DNA of 64,000 bases from Paraburkholderia dinghuensis (GTDB taxonomy: Bacteria; Pseudomonadota; Gammaproteobacteria; Burkholderiales; Burkholderiaceae): positions 415 through 64,414 of the forward strand of contig NZ_RQIS01000013.1 of NCBI RefSeq assembly GCF_003837865.1, in the 5' to 3' direction. The notes below the pieces were generated by a model that was not told where the DNA came from, made no database searches, and was given only the letters and a program-made list of their open reading frames with translations. Position 1 is the stretch's first letter; the number at the start of each line of letters is the position of its first letter. This document shows positions 53,050 to 62,529 of the stretch, piece by piece. The translations under genes were made by a program, and so were the position numbers.

Positions 53050-54558
53050 TCAACGCATGTGGCCGGTCTTCACAAAGCGCGCATGCCAGGACAACGCCTC
53101 GTCGAGTAAATGCGGCGTGTGCTTGCCGGCGCTCTCGCGGCACGCACGGTCGAAGTAGTCTTCGAGCATCGGACGATAATCCGGATGCGCGCACTGGCTG
53201 ATGACGGCCCGCGCTCGCTGCTTGGGTGAGAGCCCGCGCAGGTCGGCCAGCCCCTGCTCGGTCACGATCACGGTGACGTCGTGTTCGGTGTGGTCCACGT
53301 GACTTGCCATCGGCACGATGCACGAAATGGCGCCGTTCTTGGCGATGCTCGGCGTCACGAAGCACGACAGAAATCCATTGCGGGCAAAATCGCCCGAACC
53401 GCCGATACCGTTGATGATCGACGTACCCGCGACGTGCGTGGAATTGACGTTGCCGTAGATGTCCGCCTCCACCATGCCGTTGATGGCAATGCAGCCCAGA
53501 CGCCGCACCAGTTCGGCGTGATTCGACATTTCCTGCGGACGCAGCACGATGCGGCTGCGATAGTGCTCGATGTTGCGCTGGAATTCTTCGACGCCCTCGG
53601 GGCTCAGCGAGAGCGCCGTGGCCGAGGCGACGCGAAGCGTGTCGGTGCGGATCAGGTCCAGCATGCCGTCCTGAATCACTTCGGTGAATGCGCTGAGGCC
53701 GTCGAAACCGCCGGTCCGCAAGCCGGTCAGCACGGCGTTGGCGATGTTGCCCACGCCCGACTGCAGCGGCAGCAACTCGGGCCGCAGCCGTCCACGTGCG
53801 ATTTCGTGCCGGAAAAATTCGACGAGATGCCCGGCGATACGCGCACTGATCTCGTCGGGCGCCGCGAAACGGCCAAGGCGATCGGGGGCGTCGGTAACGA
53901 CTACCGCCACCACCTTCGCGGGATCGACCCGCAGATACGGCTCGCCGATGCGGTCTCCGGGCGCAACGAGCGGTATCGGCTTGCGTTCGGGCGGTAGCGC
54001 CGTGCCGTAGTAGATGTCGTGCATGCCGTCGAGTCCGGCGGGCTGATTCGAATTCACCTCGATAATCACCTGGCTTGCCAGGTCGAGCCACGTCTTGTTG
54101 TTACCCACCGAAGTCGAAGGAATCAGGCGGCCGTCGGGCAGGACGCCGGCGACCTCGATCACGGCCATGTCGATCGTGCCGAGAAAGCCGAACCAGGCAT
54201 ACTGGGCCACCTGACCGAGATGAATGTCCATATATTCGATCTCGCCCCGATTGATGCGCGCGCGCAGTTCGGGATCGCTCTGGTACGGCAGGCGAAAATC
54301 GATTCCGCCCACTTTGGCGAGCGCCCCGTCGAGTTCCGGCGCGGTGGATGCGCCGGTCAGCACGCGAATGGCAAACTGCTCGCCCCGCGCGTGCGCGTCC
54401 TCGATCAGCCGCGCGAGTTCGAGCGGCACCTCCTTCGGATAGCCCGCGCCAGTGAAACCGCTCATTCCCACCGTCATGCCCGGCCGGATCAGTGCGGCGG
54501 CCGCGCTGGCCGGCATCACTTTCGACATGAACGCCGCGTTCTTGATTCGCGATTCCAT
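53050..54558 (-). CDS. Acetyl-CoA hydrolase/CoA-transferase family protein
   Basis: A 502-residue member of the acetyl-CoA hydrolase/transferase family, which includes succinyl-CoA:acetate CoA-transferases. Conserved stretches are PGMTVGMSGFTGAGYPKEVP, QSGVGNIANAVLTGL, and the catalytic-Glu region AINGMVEADIYGNVNSTHVAG, then GGSGDFARNGFLS and EQGLADLRGLSPKQRA. It probably moves CoA between short acids. GAGGAGCT precedes the ATG. The divergent cupin gene lies 408 bp away. Confidence 0.87.
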   Translation of the reverse strand: MESRIKNAAFMSKVMPASAAAALIRPGMTVGMSGFTGAGYPKEVPLELARLIEDAHARGEQFAIRVLTGASTAPELDGALAKVGGIDFRLPYQSDPELRARINRGEIEYMDIHLGQVAQYAWFGFLGTIDMAVIEVAGVLPDGRLIPSTSVGNNKTWLDLASQVIIEVNSNQPAGLDGMHDIYYGTALPPERKPIPLVAPGDRIGEPYLRVDPAKVVAVVVTDAPDRLGRFAAPDEISARIAGHLVEFFRHEIARGRLRPELLPLQSGVGNIANAVLTGLRTGGFDGLSAFTEVIQDGMLDLIRTDTLRVASATALSLSPEGVEEFQRNIEHYRSRIVLRPQEMSNHAELVRRLGCIAINGMVEADIYGNVNSTHVAGTSIINGIGGSGDFARNGFLSCFVTPSIAKNGAISCIVPMASHVDHTEHDVTVIVTEQGLADLRGLSPKQRARAVISQCAHPDYRPMLEDYFDRACRESAGKHTPHLLDEALSWHARFVKTGHMR

Positions 54559-54966
54559 GTGAGCTCCTCGATATCAGGGTCAGGGGTTCTCGAAACAGTG
54601 CCACTGCGAATGCCCGCGCAAAGCGTCTGCGACGGCAAGCGAGGTTGATAGTCACGATACGCCACATGCAATCCGGAGGTCTTTACGTGGCCACAGCGCA
54701 GTTCAACCGGCATTTGTGAGAACACGCAGACGGTCGAGTGTCTGCAAACGCTGGTGTCGGCAACCGCCCTGCCCTATGTGCGTTAGACCACATACAAGGG
54801 CGCGAGCGCATGCCTACTCTGTGGCGTCCGGCGACGCGCTACGCATCGATGCTGGCCACGGCACGAGAACCGGTTCGACCATCAGTCTCTCAACGTCACG
54901 ATCGGGACGGCAGGCAGCGAATACGTCACAAGCGCGACGACCCGCACATCGCAGGAGACCTAACGC
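54559..54966. other. Divergent intergenic region, no supported gene
   Basis: About 410 bp between the CoA-transferase and cupin genes. The overlapping frames here lack recognisable similarity. No strong palindromes stand out. Confidence 0.4.
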
Positions 54967-55410
54967 ATGAATTCAGAACCGTTTGTCGTAACGCCCGGCG
55001 AATATCCGCGCGCTCTTAACGTCGTCGGTGAAAAGATCACCGTGCTGGCCTCGCGCGAAACGGCGCGCGGCTATGAAATTTTCCTTCAGCAAGGCCCCGA
55101 AGGCAGCGGCCCGCCTCCCCACAGCCACGTCTGGGACGAGACGTTCTACGTCATCAAGGGCAGCGTCGAGGTCGTCTGTAATGGCGTGGCCACTACCGGC
55201 ACACCGGGCACGCTCGTTCACGTGCCGGGCGGCACGGTGCATAGCTTCGCTATGGGTGCGGACGGCTGCGAGATGCTCTCGGTGTCGGGACCCGTCAGCG
55301 AGGCCGCGGCCCTCTTCACGATGATCGACGCGCAAGTGCCGCCCGGCGAGCCGGATATCCCGAAGCTGATGGAGATCGCTGCGAAGTGCAACGTGCGCGT
55401 CGGGGCATGA
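54967..55410 (+). CDS. Cupin-domain protein
   Basis: A 147-residue single-domain cupin. Motif 1 is PPHSHVWDETFYVIKGSVEV, with metal-ligand His and Glu residues, and motif 2 is GTLVHVPGGTVHSF. The metal ligands look complete, so a metal-dependent enzyme or binding role is possible. GGAGA precedes the ATG. No specific substrate can be named. Confidence 0.82.
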   Translation: MNSEPFVVTPGEYPRALNVVGEKITVLASRETARGYEIFLQQGPEGSGPPPHSHVWDETFYVIKGSVEVVCNGVATTGTPGTLVHVPGGTVHSFAMGADGCEMLSVSGPVSEAAALFTMIDAQVPPGEPDIPKLMEIAAKCNVRVGA

Positions 55411-55623
55411 GAGGGTGCGGCGGGTCGTGATGGATCGGCGCAACGTTGCGCGTCTCGCGACCTTGCCGCCACCCGAACACAGCGACGAACGGACCGGGCA
55501 ATCGCACGGAACAGGCCGTAACGCTCGGCGTTCGGTGTGCCTGTCGCAGTCGAAATGAAGTTCCGCCTGCTGGCATGATTGACCTCACGTAATCGAGCGC
55601 GCGGGTCGCGAGCACGATGGACG

Positions 55624-56505
55624 CTACGTGCGAGGTTTCCGCGACCTGCTGCTCAGCACCATCGCGATACCGCCAAGAATCGAGGCAGAAGCGGCAGCGA
55701 GACGCGGCGTGATCGCTTCCGAAAGGAACACCACTCCGCCAAATGCAGCAATCAGTGGCACCGACAACTGTACGGTGGCGGCTCGCATAGCGGTGAGCTT
55801 GCTCAGCGCCGCATACCAGACGACATACCCGATACCGGACGTGAGCGCCCCGGAGGCAATCGCCAGGGTGACCCCGGTCTCGTTCGCATGAGCACGCGCG
55901 TTGGCGATAAAAAGCCCGCTTAGCAAGACGGCAAGCGGCGCCGCGCGCGCGAAGTTTCCCGCCGTGGCGGCGAGCGGATCGGCCACTCCGCGACCGCGCA
56001 ACGAGTACACGCCCCATGCCACGCCACCGACTGCCATCGACGCAGCGCCGACGAGCGGCGGCGCTGCAATACCCGGCGACACCAGGTAGACAAGTCCCGC
56101 AACTGCCAGTGCGAGACCGAGCCACGCTATTAATCCGAACTTTTCGCCGGAGCGCAGGCCGACACTGAACATCGTCAATTGAACCGCGCCGAACAGAATC
56201 AATGCTCCCGTACCAGCGGACAAGGTCAGATACGCGAAGGAAAAGAAAGCAACGTAGGAAAACAGCATGGCAGCGGCGAGCCAGTCGCCGTTTGCGGCTG
56301 CGGGCCGTTCCGGTCTGAACCGAACGATGACGGCGAGCGTGATCGCTCCGGAAACGAGCCTGATGCCGCCGAAGCTGACCGGATCGATTTCCCCTCGCTG
56401 CATCGCGAGCCGGCACAGCAGGGAATTGGCCGCGAAGGCGAACATCGCCACCGTTGTGAGGGCTGTCGTCTGCAGGATGAACAGGCTACCGCGCGCTTCA
56501 GGCAT
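55624..56505 (-). CDS. EamA-family (drug/metabolite) exporter
   Basis: A 293-residue inner-membrane protein with ten predicted helices arranged as two EamA repeats. The first contains FSYVAFFSFAYLTLSAGTGALILFGAVQLTM and the second IASGALTSGIGYVVWYAALSKLTAMRAATVQLSVPLIAAFGGVVFL. Such proteins export small metabolites or drugs. It sits between the cupin and the LysR gene but is not in an evident operon with either. Confidence 0.85.
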   Translation of the reverse strand: MPEARGSLFILQTTALTTVAMFAFAANSLLCRLAMQRGEIDPVSFGGIRLVSGAITLAVIVRFRPERPAAANGDWLAAAMLFSYVAFFSFAYLTLSAGTGALILFGAVQLTMFSVGLRSGEKFGLIAWLGLALAVAGLVYLVSPGIAAPPLVGAASMAVGGVAWGVYSLRGRGVADPLAATAGNFARAAPLAVLLSGLFIANARAHANETGVTLAIASGALTSGIGYVVWYAALSKLTAMRAATVQLSVPLIAAFGGVVFLSEAITPRLAAASASILGGIAMVLSSRSRKPRT

Positions 56506-56808
56506 GCGTCACCACCCTCTTCACTGCGCTTTCACGCCGACGAATCGATGTGCGACCGGTGCGTGGCCGTGGCGCTTGCGCGAATCACGAACGAACGGTC
56601 CGCATCGAGTCGTCTCAACTGCCCTTCCTGACCGAGTTATAGACGACGTCCGGGAAGCGTGGTCAACCCGTGGTCAACCCGTGGTCGACCCGCGTCGACG
56701 CGACTGCGCGCCCACCTGAATCGCTTCCTCGCTTCACCGACGTGTGCTCTGCGAAGGGGAAATACTGTGCCAATCGACAATGCTACGTCCGCAGTCGCTC
56801 TGTACCGC
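56506..56808. other. Intergenic stretch with a short tandem repeat
   Basis: About 300 bp between the EamA exporter and the LysR gene. Its only visible structure is the 11-bp tandem repeat at 56659-56691. No gene is supported. Confidence 0.45.
56659..56691 (+). repeat. 11-bp tandem repeat, three copies
   Basis: GTGGTCAACCC at 56659 and 56670 is followed by GTGGTCGACCC at 56681, directly adjacent. Function is unknown. The spacing of one helical turn would suit a cooperative protein site, but chance replication slippage is as likely. Confidence 0.6.
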
Positions 56809-57717
56809 TCAGGCAATGGCACCCAGGCGCTCCCGCACAATCGCGAACGCTTGCTCTACAGCAGGAACGAGGGTTCGTCCTTTGAGGCGGACGATCCCGA
56901 GCGTCAGTTCCATGTCGGGCTGCGGCGTCACATTGAGCAATTTCGTCTCTTTACTTCGTAGCGCTTCGAGCATCGCGAAATCGGTGGATGTCACGACCGC
57001 GTCACTCGACGATACGAGGTCATAGACGGTCGGAAGATCAGTAACGATCACAGCGAAGTGTGCAGCGAAAGGCGCGGTCAGACCGTAGATTTCCATGAAG
57101 CGGCGCGCGAGCGACTCTTCCAGATAGCCGGTCGCAATCAGTGGAAACTGCTTCAACTCGCTCATTGTGACCGCCGGCAGCTTTGACAGCGGGTGCCCCT
57201 TGCGCGCATACCAGCCGAATCGGCATCGGTAGACGGATTCAACCTCTACGTCGGGATGGCACGCGGCAACCCTGATGTCGCCGACGAAGAAGTCGAGTTG
57301 TTCCTCGAGCAACAACCGCATCATCTGGTCCGACGTTTCGATGACGGAGCGCAGTTTGACTTGCGGTGACGAGGTGAGTAACTGAAGCAACATCGGTTTG
57401 AGCAGGGTACCGGCGAGCGATGACCCCATGCCGAACGTCAGGGTTCCCGCGCCGCCCGCTCGCATCAATTCGATTGAGCGCAAGCCCTCTTTCTCTTCGA
57501 AGACGATCCTCCGCGCACGCTCGGCGAAGGTGTACGCATAGGGGGTGGGCTGCAACCGTCGATCAGTCCGGTCGAACAGAAGCACCCCTAGCGAATCTTC
57601 CAACGCCCGAACGCTTCGCGACAACGCCGGTTGGCTGAGGTGAACGCTTGCCGCAGCGGCGCTCAGCGTCCCCGCATTTAACAGGGCCAGAAAATGATGA
57701 AGTTGCCGGGTGTTCAT
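56809..57717 (-). CDS. LysR-family regulator of the hydrolase/transport locus
   Basis: A 302-residue LysR protein. The helix-turn-helix is MNTRQLHHFLALLNAGTLSAAAASVHLSQPALSRSVRALEDSLGVLLFDRTDRRL. The effector domain starts GTLTFGMGSSLAGTLLKPML and includes LDFFVGDIRVAACHPDVEVE. It is divergent from the gamma-glutamyl hydrolase gene by 111 bp, an AT-rich region that contains TTACGCAATTTACG near 57760, so it probably controls that operon. The inducer is unknown. Confidence 0.87.
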   Translation of the reverse strand: MNTRQLHHFLALLNAGTLSAAAASVHLSQPALSRSVRALEDSLGVLLFDRTDRRLQPTPYAYTFAERARRIVFEEKEGLRSIELMRAGGAGTLTFGMGSSLAGTLLKPMLLQLLTSSPQVKLRSVIETSDQMMRLLLEEQLDFFVGDIRVAACHPDVEVESVYRCRFGWYARKGHPLSKLPAVTMSELKQFPLIATGYLEESLARRFMEIYGLTAPFAAHFAVIVTDLPTVYDLVSSSDAVVTSTDFAMLEALRSKETKLLNVTPQPDMELTLGIVRLKGRTLVPAVEQAFAIVRERLGAIA

Positions 57718-57828
57718 GGCGACGGTCCACTTGCAGAAAGTGCATGATAAACAAAATTATTACGCAATTTACGAAATACACGCCACTCACTAGACTGGCC
57801 CAGTCAAAACTCGTAGTGCGTAATCGAC

Positions 57829-58617
57829 ATGATTCATCCACGCTCTCGCAGGCCGGTCGTTGCGGTAGTCGCCGATCGCTTCGAGTATCACAAGCACGCG
57901 GCACATGCCGTTCTTGAGGGGTACGTACACGCCCTCTCGAAAGTGGCGAAGGTTCTTCCGCTGATCGTGCCGGCCCATGACGAAGGTGTGGATGCCGAAA
58001 CGCTCGTTTCCACGATCGACGGTTTCGTGCTGACCGGAAGCCCGTCCAACGTCGCGGCCGAGCGCTACGGCGCGGCGCCGCTGCCTCCGTCGACCGTCGT
58101 CGATCCGGCCCGGGATGCGGTCTCATTGCGACTGCTGCCAGCGATTCTCGAGGCGGGCGTGCCGTTCCTCGGCATCTGCCGCGGATTCCAGGAACTCAAT
58201 GTCGTGTTTGGCGGAAGCCTTGAGCGTGCGGTCCACGACCAGCCGGGGCGACTCGATCACCGGGAAGGCGATCACGACCGGCCGCTCGCGCGCTGGTACG
58301 AAGACCGCCATGAAATCCACGTCGCTCCGGGCGGCCGTCTCGAACAACTGTCGGGCAAGGCGACCGTGATGGTCAACTCCTTGCACCATCAGGGCATCGA
58401 ACGACTGGGCACCGGCCTGCGCGTCGAAGCGACTGCGCCCGATGGTCTGATCGAAGCCATCTCTGTCGAGTCAGCCGAGCAGTTCACACTGGGCGTGCAG
58501 TGGCATCCCGAGATGCGCGTCGACGACAGCCCGCTCGCACAGGCAATCTTTACCGCATTTGGCGATGCCTGCCGGATGCGGCTAAGCCAGCGCCTGCAAC
58601 CCCGTTTTCACGCCTGA
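57829..58617 (+). CDS. Class I glutamine amidotransferase-like gamma-glutamyl hydrolase (PuuD-like)
   Basis: A 262-residue peptidase C26-type protein that hydrolyses gamma-glutamyl amide bonds. The catalytic Cys117 is in LGICRGFQELN, and His226 with Glu228 is in QWHPE; FVLTGSPSNV forms the oxyanion region. The closest named relatives include PuuD, which releases GABA from gamma-glutamyl-GABA. The putrescine pathway partners (PuuA, PuuB, PuuC) are absent here. It is the first gene of a plus-strand operon with a zinc hydrolase and a transporter, so its natural substrate may be a different gamma-glutamyl conjugate. Confidence 0.85.
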   Translation: MIHPRSRRPVVAVVADRFEYHKHAAHAVLEGYVHALSKVAKVLPLIVPAHDEGVDAETLVSTIDGFVLTGSPSNVAAERYGAAPLPPSTVVDPARDAVSLRLLPAILEAGVPFLGICRGFQELNVVFGGSLERAVHDQPGRLDHREGDHDRPLARWYEDRHEIHVAPGGRLEQLSGKATVMVNSLHHQGIERLGTGLRVEATAPDGLIEAISVESAEQFTLGVQWHPEMRVDDSPLAQAIFTAFGDACRMRLSQRLQPRFHA

Positions 58618-58633
58618 ATCGCACTATCCCACC

Positions 58634-59737
58634 GTGGCACAAACCGAATTCAAACAGCTGTTCAGCAACAGCTATGCAGAGGCGCGTGAGAAGTTCCTCA
58701 TGGCAGCGTCCCGACGCGGCTTGAGCGTCGACTCGTACGAACTGCCGTTGCGTGGCGCCGACGACGAAACGCTCGCGACCGATGTCGTGCTCGACGGCCC
58801 CGCCGACGCATCGAACCTGCTGATCGTCATCAGTGGATGCCATGGCGTCGAAGGTTACTGTGGATCCGCGATCCAGACCGGCCTGCTCGAACTCGCCCCG
58901 ACCGTTACGAGTCCGCGCGCTGAAAACACGGCTGTGCTGCACGTGCACGCGATCAATCCCTATGGCTTTTCGCATGCGCGACGGGCGACCCACGAAAACG
59001 TCGACCTGAACCGCAATTTCGTCGATTTCTCGGGGCCGCTTCCCGAGAACCACGATTACGCGGAAATCCACGATCTGCTTCTCCCGCGCGAGTGGCCGCC
59101 GCAATACGAGAACGAAGCGCGCCTGAACGCGTTTCGCGAACGCGTCGGCGCACGCGGTTTCCAGCGTGCAGTCGCACTGGGACAGTATGCATTCCAGGAG
59201 GGCCTGCATTTCGGCGGCACCGCGCCGACCTGGAGCAATACGACGTTCAGGTCCATCTTGCGCAAATACGCTGCAACGGCGCGCCATATCGGCTCTATCG
59301 ACATTCACACCGGTCTTGGCCCGTATGGGGTCGGGGAGCGCATTTTCGCAGCGCCCGACGAGCCCGCCACGCTGGCGCGCTCGCGCCAATGGTGGGGCGA
59401 CAACCTGACCCGCGTCACTACCGGAACGTCTGCGAGCATTCCGCTCACCGGCCCCATCCAGGCGTCGCTCGCGCAGGAAGCGCCGCAGGCAACGCACACG
59501 AATGTGTGCCTCGAGTTCGGCACCTGGCCAATGGAGGACGTCATTCTCGCCATGCGAGCCGAGCACTGGCTGCATCGATACAACTGCGCGGACACCTCGA
59601 AGCGGCAATCGATCAAGGCGGCATTCAAACGCGCGTTCTACCCGCCAGACGACGACTGGAAACTCGCCGTCTGGGTACAGGGACGCGAGGTCTATCTGCA
59701 GTCGCTCAATGGCCTGCAAAGAGGCGACGATGAGTAA
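58634..59737 (+). CDS. DUF2817 family M14-like zinc hydrolase
   Basis: A 367-residue protein of the DUF2817 group, related to M14 carboxypeptidases and aspartoacylases. Likely zinc ligands are His and Glu in SGCHGVEGYCG and His in SIDIHTGLGPYG. The conserved HAINPYGFSHARRATHENVDLNRNF carries the substrate-binding Asn-Arg. It appears to start at a GTG, 17 bp after the hydrolase stop, so the genes are probably co-transcribed. The substrate is unknown; an acyl-amino acid or peptide is likely. Confidence 0.82.
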   Translation: MAQTEFKQLFSNSYAEAREKFLMAASRRGLSVDSYELPLRGADDETLATDVVLDGPADASNLLIVISGCHGVEGYCGSAIQTGLLELAPTVTSPRAENTAVLHVHAINPYGFSHARRATHENVDLNRNFVDFSGPLPENHDYAEIHDLLLPREWPPQYENEARLNAFRERVGARGFQRAVALGQYAFQEGLHFGGTAPTWSNTTFRSILRKYAATARHIGSIDIHTGLGPYGVGERIFAAPDEPATLARSRQWWGDNLTRVTTGTSASIPLTGPIQASLAQEAPQATHTNVCLEFGTWPMEDVILAMRAEHWLHRYNCADTSKRQSIKAAFKRAFYPPDDDWKLAVWVQGREVYLQSLNGLQRGDDE

Positions 59738-59803
59738 GACGACCATCTCAATCCGCCGCGAAGTTGCGATGCAGACGAGAATACCAACACGGAGACAGGA
59801 CAA

Positions 59804-61123
59804 ATGACGACAACTTCCAGTGCGTTCAAGGCTGGCGTGCAAGACCGCGGCAGCGTGCATCAGACACGCCCCGCGATCAGCCGCGCAGCAGTAGCCGGTG
59901 CCGTAGCCGGCAATGCGCTCGAATTCTACGATTTCGTGATCTACGCGTTCTTTGCCGTTTATATCGGCAAGGCGTTTTTTCCCGTGAGTGGAGAGTACGG
60001 CAGCCTGCTGGCCTCGATGGCCACGTTCGGCGTTGGCTTTCTTATGCGTCCACTGGGTGCTGTTCTGATCGGCCGTTTCGCGGACCGGGCGGGACGCAAG
60101 CCTGCGATGATCCTCACGGTCGCGCTGATCACGGTCGGCACATTGGGTCTTGCTGCAACGCCGGCTTACTCGGCTATCGGCGTGGCCGCTCCAGTCATCG
60201 TGGTGATCTGCCGCCTCATCCAGGGCTTCGCCCTCGGCGGAGAAGTCGGCCCGTCGACGGCGCTTCTCGTCGAGGCCGCGCCCTCGCACCGCCGGGGTCT
60301 TTACACGAGCTGGCAGCTGGCTAGTCAAGGCATCGCCGTGACTGCCGGTGGCGTGATCGGCGTCGCCATTTCGCTCATGCTCACCACGTCGCAGCTCGCG
60401 AGCTGGGGGTGGCGCGTTCCCTTCCTGTTCAGCCTGCTGCTCGTTCCGGTTGCGGTCTACATTCGCCGCAATATTCCGGAAACGCTCGAAGACACACCCA
60501 AAGCGGAAGCAGCAGGAAACAAGGAGAGCCGGCTCTCCGGCAACCTGCGCTATGTCGTGCTCGGCACGCTGGTCCTGCTGGCCGGTGCCGTTTCCTCGCA
60601 GGTCGGAAACTACATGACGACCTATGCAATTCAGGTCTTGAAGTTGCCACCGACGCTTGCCCAGATGAGCGTGCTGGCCGGCGGGGTGTTGACGTTCGTA
60701 TTCGGGCTAGCCGGTGGCCTCATTTGCGACGCATGGGGGCGCAAGGCCGCCATGATCGTGCCGCGCGTCGCCCTGGCCGTTCTGATCGTACCGATGTTCT
60801 GGTGGCTCAGCACTGCGCCCAGTGCCACCAGCCTGCTCATAGCCACCGCCGTGCTCGCATCGCTGACCGCAGCCAGCGCCGCCGCGGGTATGGTTGCGAT
60901 TCCGGAACTGATGCCCGCGCGCTACCGGAGTACCGGCATCGCAATCACGTATGGCGTGGGAACGGCAATCTTTGGCGGTACGACGCAGTTCGCCGTGACC
61001 TGGATCATCGCCGTGACCCATAGCGCACTCGCCCCTGCTTACTACGTGGTGGCAACCAGTGTGATCAGCCTCGTCGCAACATTCTTGCTGCCAGAAACGC
61101 GGAACCGGCATATCGGCGATTAA
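59804..61123 (+). CDS. MFS transporter, MHS type
   Basis: A 439-residue inner-membrane symporter with twelve predicted helices. GNALEFYDF at 36-44 and GRFADRAGRK at 90-99 are the MHS signatures, and PELMPARYRSTGIAITYGVG marks the C-terminal half. GGAGACAGG precedes the ATG. It is the third gene of the operon and probably imports the compound that the two hydrolases process. It is a paralogue-level relative of the transporter at 3897-5204 but clearly diverged. Confidence 0.87.
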   Translation: MTTTSSAFKAGVQDRGSVHQTRPAISRAAVAGAVAGNALEFYDFVIYAFFAVYIGKAFFPVSGEYGSLLASMATFGVGFLMRPLGAVLIGRFADRAGRKPAMILTVALITVGTLGLAATPAYSAIGVAAPVIVVICRLIQGFALGGEVGPSTALLVEAAPSHRRGLYTSWQLASQGIAVTAGGVIGVAISLMLTTSQLASWGWRVPFLFSLLLVPVAVYIRRNIPETLEDTPKAEAAGNKESRLSGNLRYVVLGTLVLLAGAVSSQVGNYMTTYAIQVLKLPPTLAQMSVLAGGVLTFVFGLAGGLICDAWGRKAAMIVPRVALAVLIVPMFWWLSTAPSATSLLIATAVLASLTAASAAAGMVAIPELMPARYRSTGIAITYGVGTAIFGGTTQFAVTWIIAVTHSALAPAYYVVATSVISLVATFLLPETRNRHIGD

Positions 61124-61162
61124 CCCGCGTGGCATAGACATCTCACTCCAGCAGAAACGAAC

Positions 61163-61198
61163 CAGCGGGCCCATCGCCCGCTGAGGGCAGCTGTTTTT
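61163..61198 (+). terminator. Candidate terminator between transporter and porin
   Basis: An 8-bp stem, CAGCGGGC / GCCCGCTG, with a 5-nt loop at 61163-61183 is followed about 9 bp later by TTTTTT at 61193-61198. The gap between stem and T run is longer than usual, so termination may be partial and allow some readthrough to the porin. Confidence 0.45.
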
Positions 61199-61228
61199 TA
61201 AATTATCAAACGTTGTCAGGGGAAAAAA

Positions 61229-62314
61229 ATGAAGAGACACCACATCGCAGCAATGTTGATGCTCCAGTCGCTCAGCGTCGGGGCGTTTGCCCAGTCGTCG
61301 GTGACGATCTACGGTAGCGTCGACAACGGCATCAGCTACGTCAGCAACATCATGGGCCATTCGGTGGTCAAGATGCAGGACGGGATCAACAAATCCAATG
61401 CGCTCGGTTTCACCGGTACTGAGGATCTCGGCGGTGGCTTGCGCTCCTTTTTCAAACTCGAGAATGGCTTTTCGCTGAACACGGGAGCCATGGGTCAAGG
61501 CCTGATTTTCGGCAAGCAGGCGTACGTGGGTCTCGGGAAGTCCGGCATCGGCGATGTCTCTCTCGGTCGTCAGTATGACTACACGCTTCAACTCGAGCGG
61601 TACATGTCGCCGTTCCTCAATTGCGGAATCATGGTGTTCGAGAATGGCGATCTCGACCGTACGTCGGGCGAGCGTCTGAACAACTCGGCGCAGTTCAATA
61701 GCGCGAGCTTCGGGGGAGCGACCTTCGGAGCGATGTATTCGTTTGGCCAGAACGCGGGCACCGCGTCGACCAACGAGGGACGTGCGTATAGCGGTAACGT
61801 CCAGTATAGCTACGGACCGTTTTCCGGCGCGCTCGTGGTGACCGACATCAACAAGGCACCGGTGTACGCGGGTTTGACGGGCGCGCCGACGTTGCTCGGG
61901 CATCCGCTGACACCGGCGACGGTGCTGCTGGTCGACAATCAGCGCATCCTTGGTGCCGCGGGCATGTACACGTTCGACAAGGCGCGAGTTTCGGCAATTT
62001 ATACGAATACCCAGCTGCAACTGAGCGGCCACTCGGAGACCGACCAGGTCGTCTACGTCGGCGGCGATTATCGACTGAGGCCTGATGTCGCCCTCTCCGC
62101 CAAGGTGTCGTACGACAAGCTCGAAGATTCCCATTGGTATTCGCTGAACATGGCTGCCGACTATCAGTTGTCGAAGCAGACCGATGTCTATCTCGAACTC
62201 GCGGGACAAAAGGCGGGTGGCGCAACGGGCACGGTCGCATCGATCGCCACGATGGGGCCCTCGTCGACGGATAAACAGTTCGTGTCGCGCGTTGGTCTTC
62301 GGCACTTCTTCTGA
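61229..62314 (+). CDS. Burkholderia-type general porin
   Basis: A 361-residue outer-membrane porin. The signal peptide ends FAQ before SSVTIYGSVDNGISYVSN. The 16-stranded barrel shows GFTGTEDLGGGLRSFFKLENGF, KQAYVGLGKSGIGDVSLGRQYDY and the terminal phenylalanine in VGLRHFF required for barrel assembly. AGGGGAAA precedes the ATG. It follows the transporter, so it may serve as the outer-membrane entry for the same compound, either by readthrough or from its own promoter. Confidence 0.9.
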   Translation: MKRHHIAAMLMLQSLSVGAFAQSSVTIYGSVDNGISYVSNIMGHSVVKMQDGINKSNALGFTGTEDLGGGLRSFFKLENGFSLNTGAMGQGLIFGKQAYVGLGKSGIGDVSLGRQYDYTLQLERYMSPFLNCGIMVFENGDLDRTSGERLNNSAQFNSASFGGATFGAMYSFGQNAGTASTNEGRAYSGNVQYSYGPFSGALVVTDINKAPVYAGLTGAPTLLGHPLTPATVLLVDNQRILGAAGMYTFDKARVSAIYTNTQLQLSGHSETDQVVYVGGDYRLRPDVALSAKVSYDKLEDSHWYSLNMAADYQLSKQTDVYLELAGQKAGGATGTVASIATMGPSSTDKQFVSRVGLRHFF

Positions 62315-62326
62315 TTCATGCAGCAC

Positions 62327-62347
62327 CAGCCCGGTGTAGCCGGGCTG
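62327..62347 (+). terminator. Candidate terminator after the porin
   Basis: CAGCCCGG, loop TGTAG, CCGGGCTG: a perfect 8-bp GC-rich stem 12 bp past the porin stop. There is no T run, so it is a hairpin of uncertain terminating strength. Confidence 0.4.
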
Positions 62348-62529
62348 AGCGACCGATCATGGAATTCGACTCATTGCCGGTTCCGCTGAGGCAATGGTGT
62401 TGAACGGGCGGCGGGACCTGATTGGTCTCGCAAGCCCGATACGCGAAATTGCGGATGGCTTTTGATCACCCGAAAGAGCCACCGTTGTTGGCCCGGACCC
62501 AGCATCTGCAACGGGTCGGCTGTCGCCGG

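Noticed and set aside
52913..54091. Upstream extension of the OmpA-like frame to 635 codons
   Set aside because: The extension overlaps the acetyl-CoA hydrolase in a different frame and has no recognisable domain; the signal-peptide start at 52912 is the real one.
58550..60328. A 592-codon minus-strand reading frame
   Set aside because: It overlaps the intact DUF2817 and MHS genes on the other strand and has shadow composition.
60707..62326. A 539-codon minus-strand reading frame
   Set aside because: It runs antisense through the transporter and porin genes with no family similarity.
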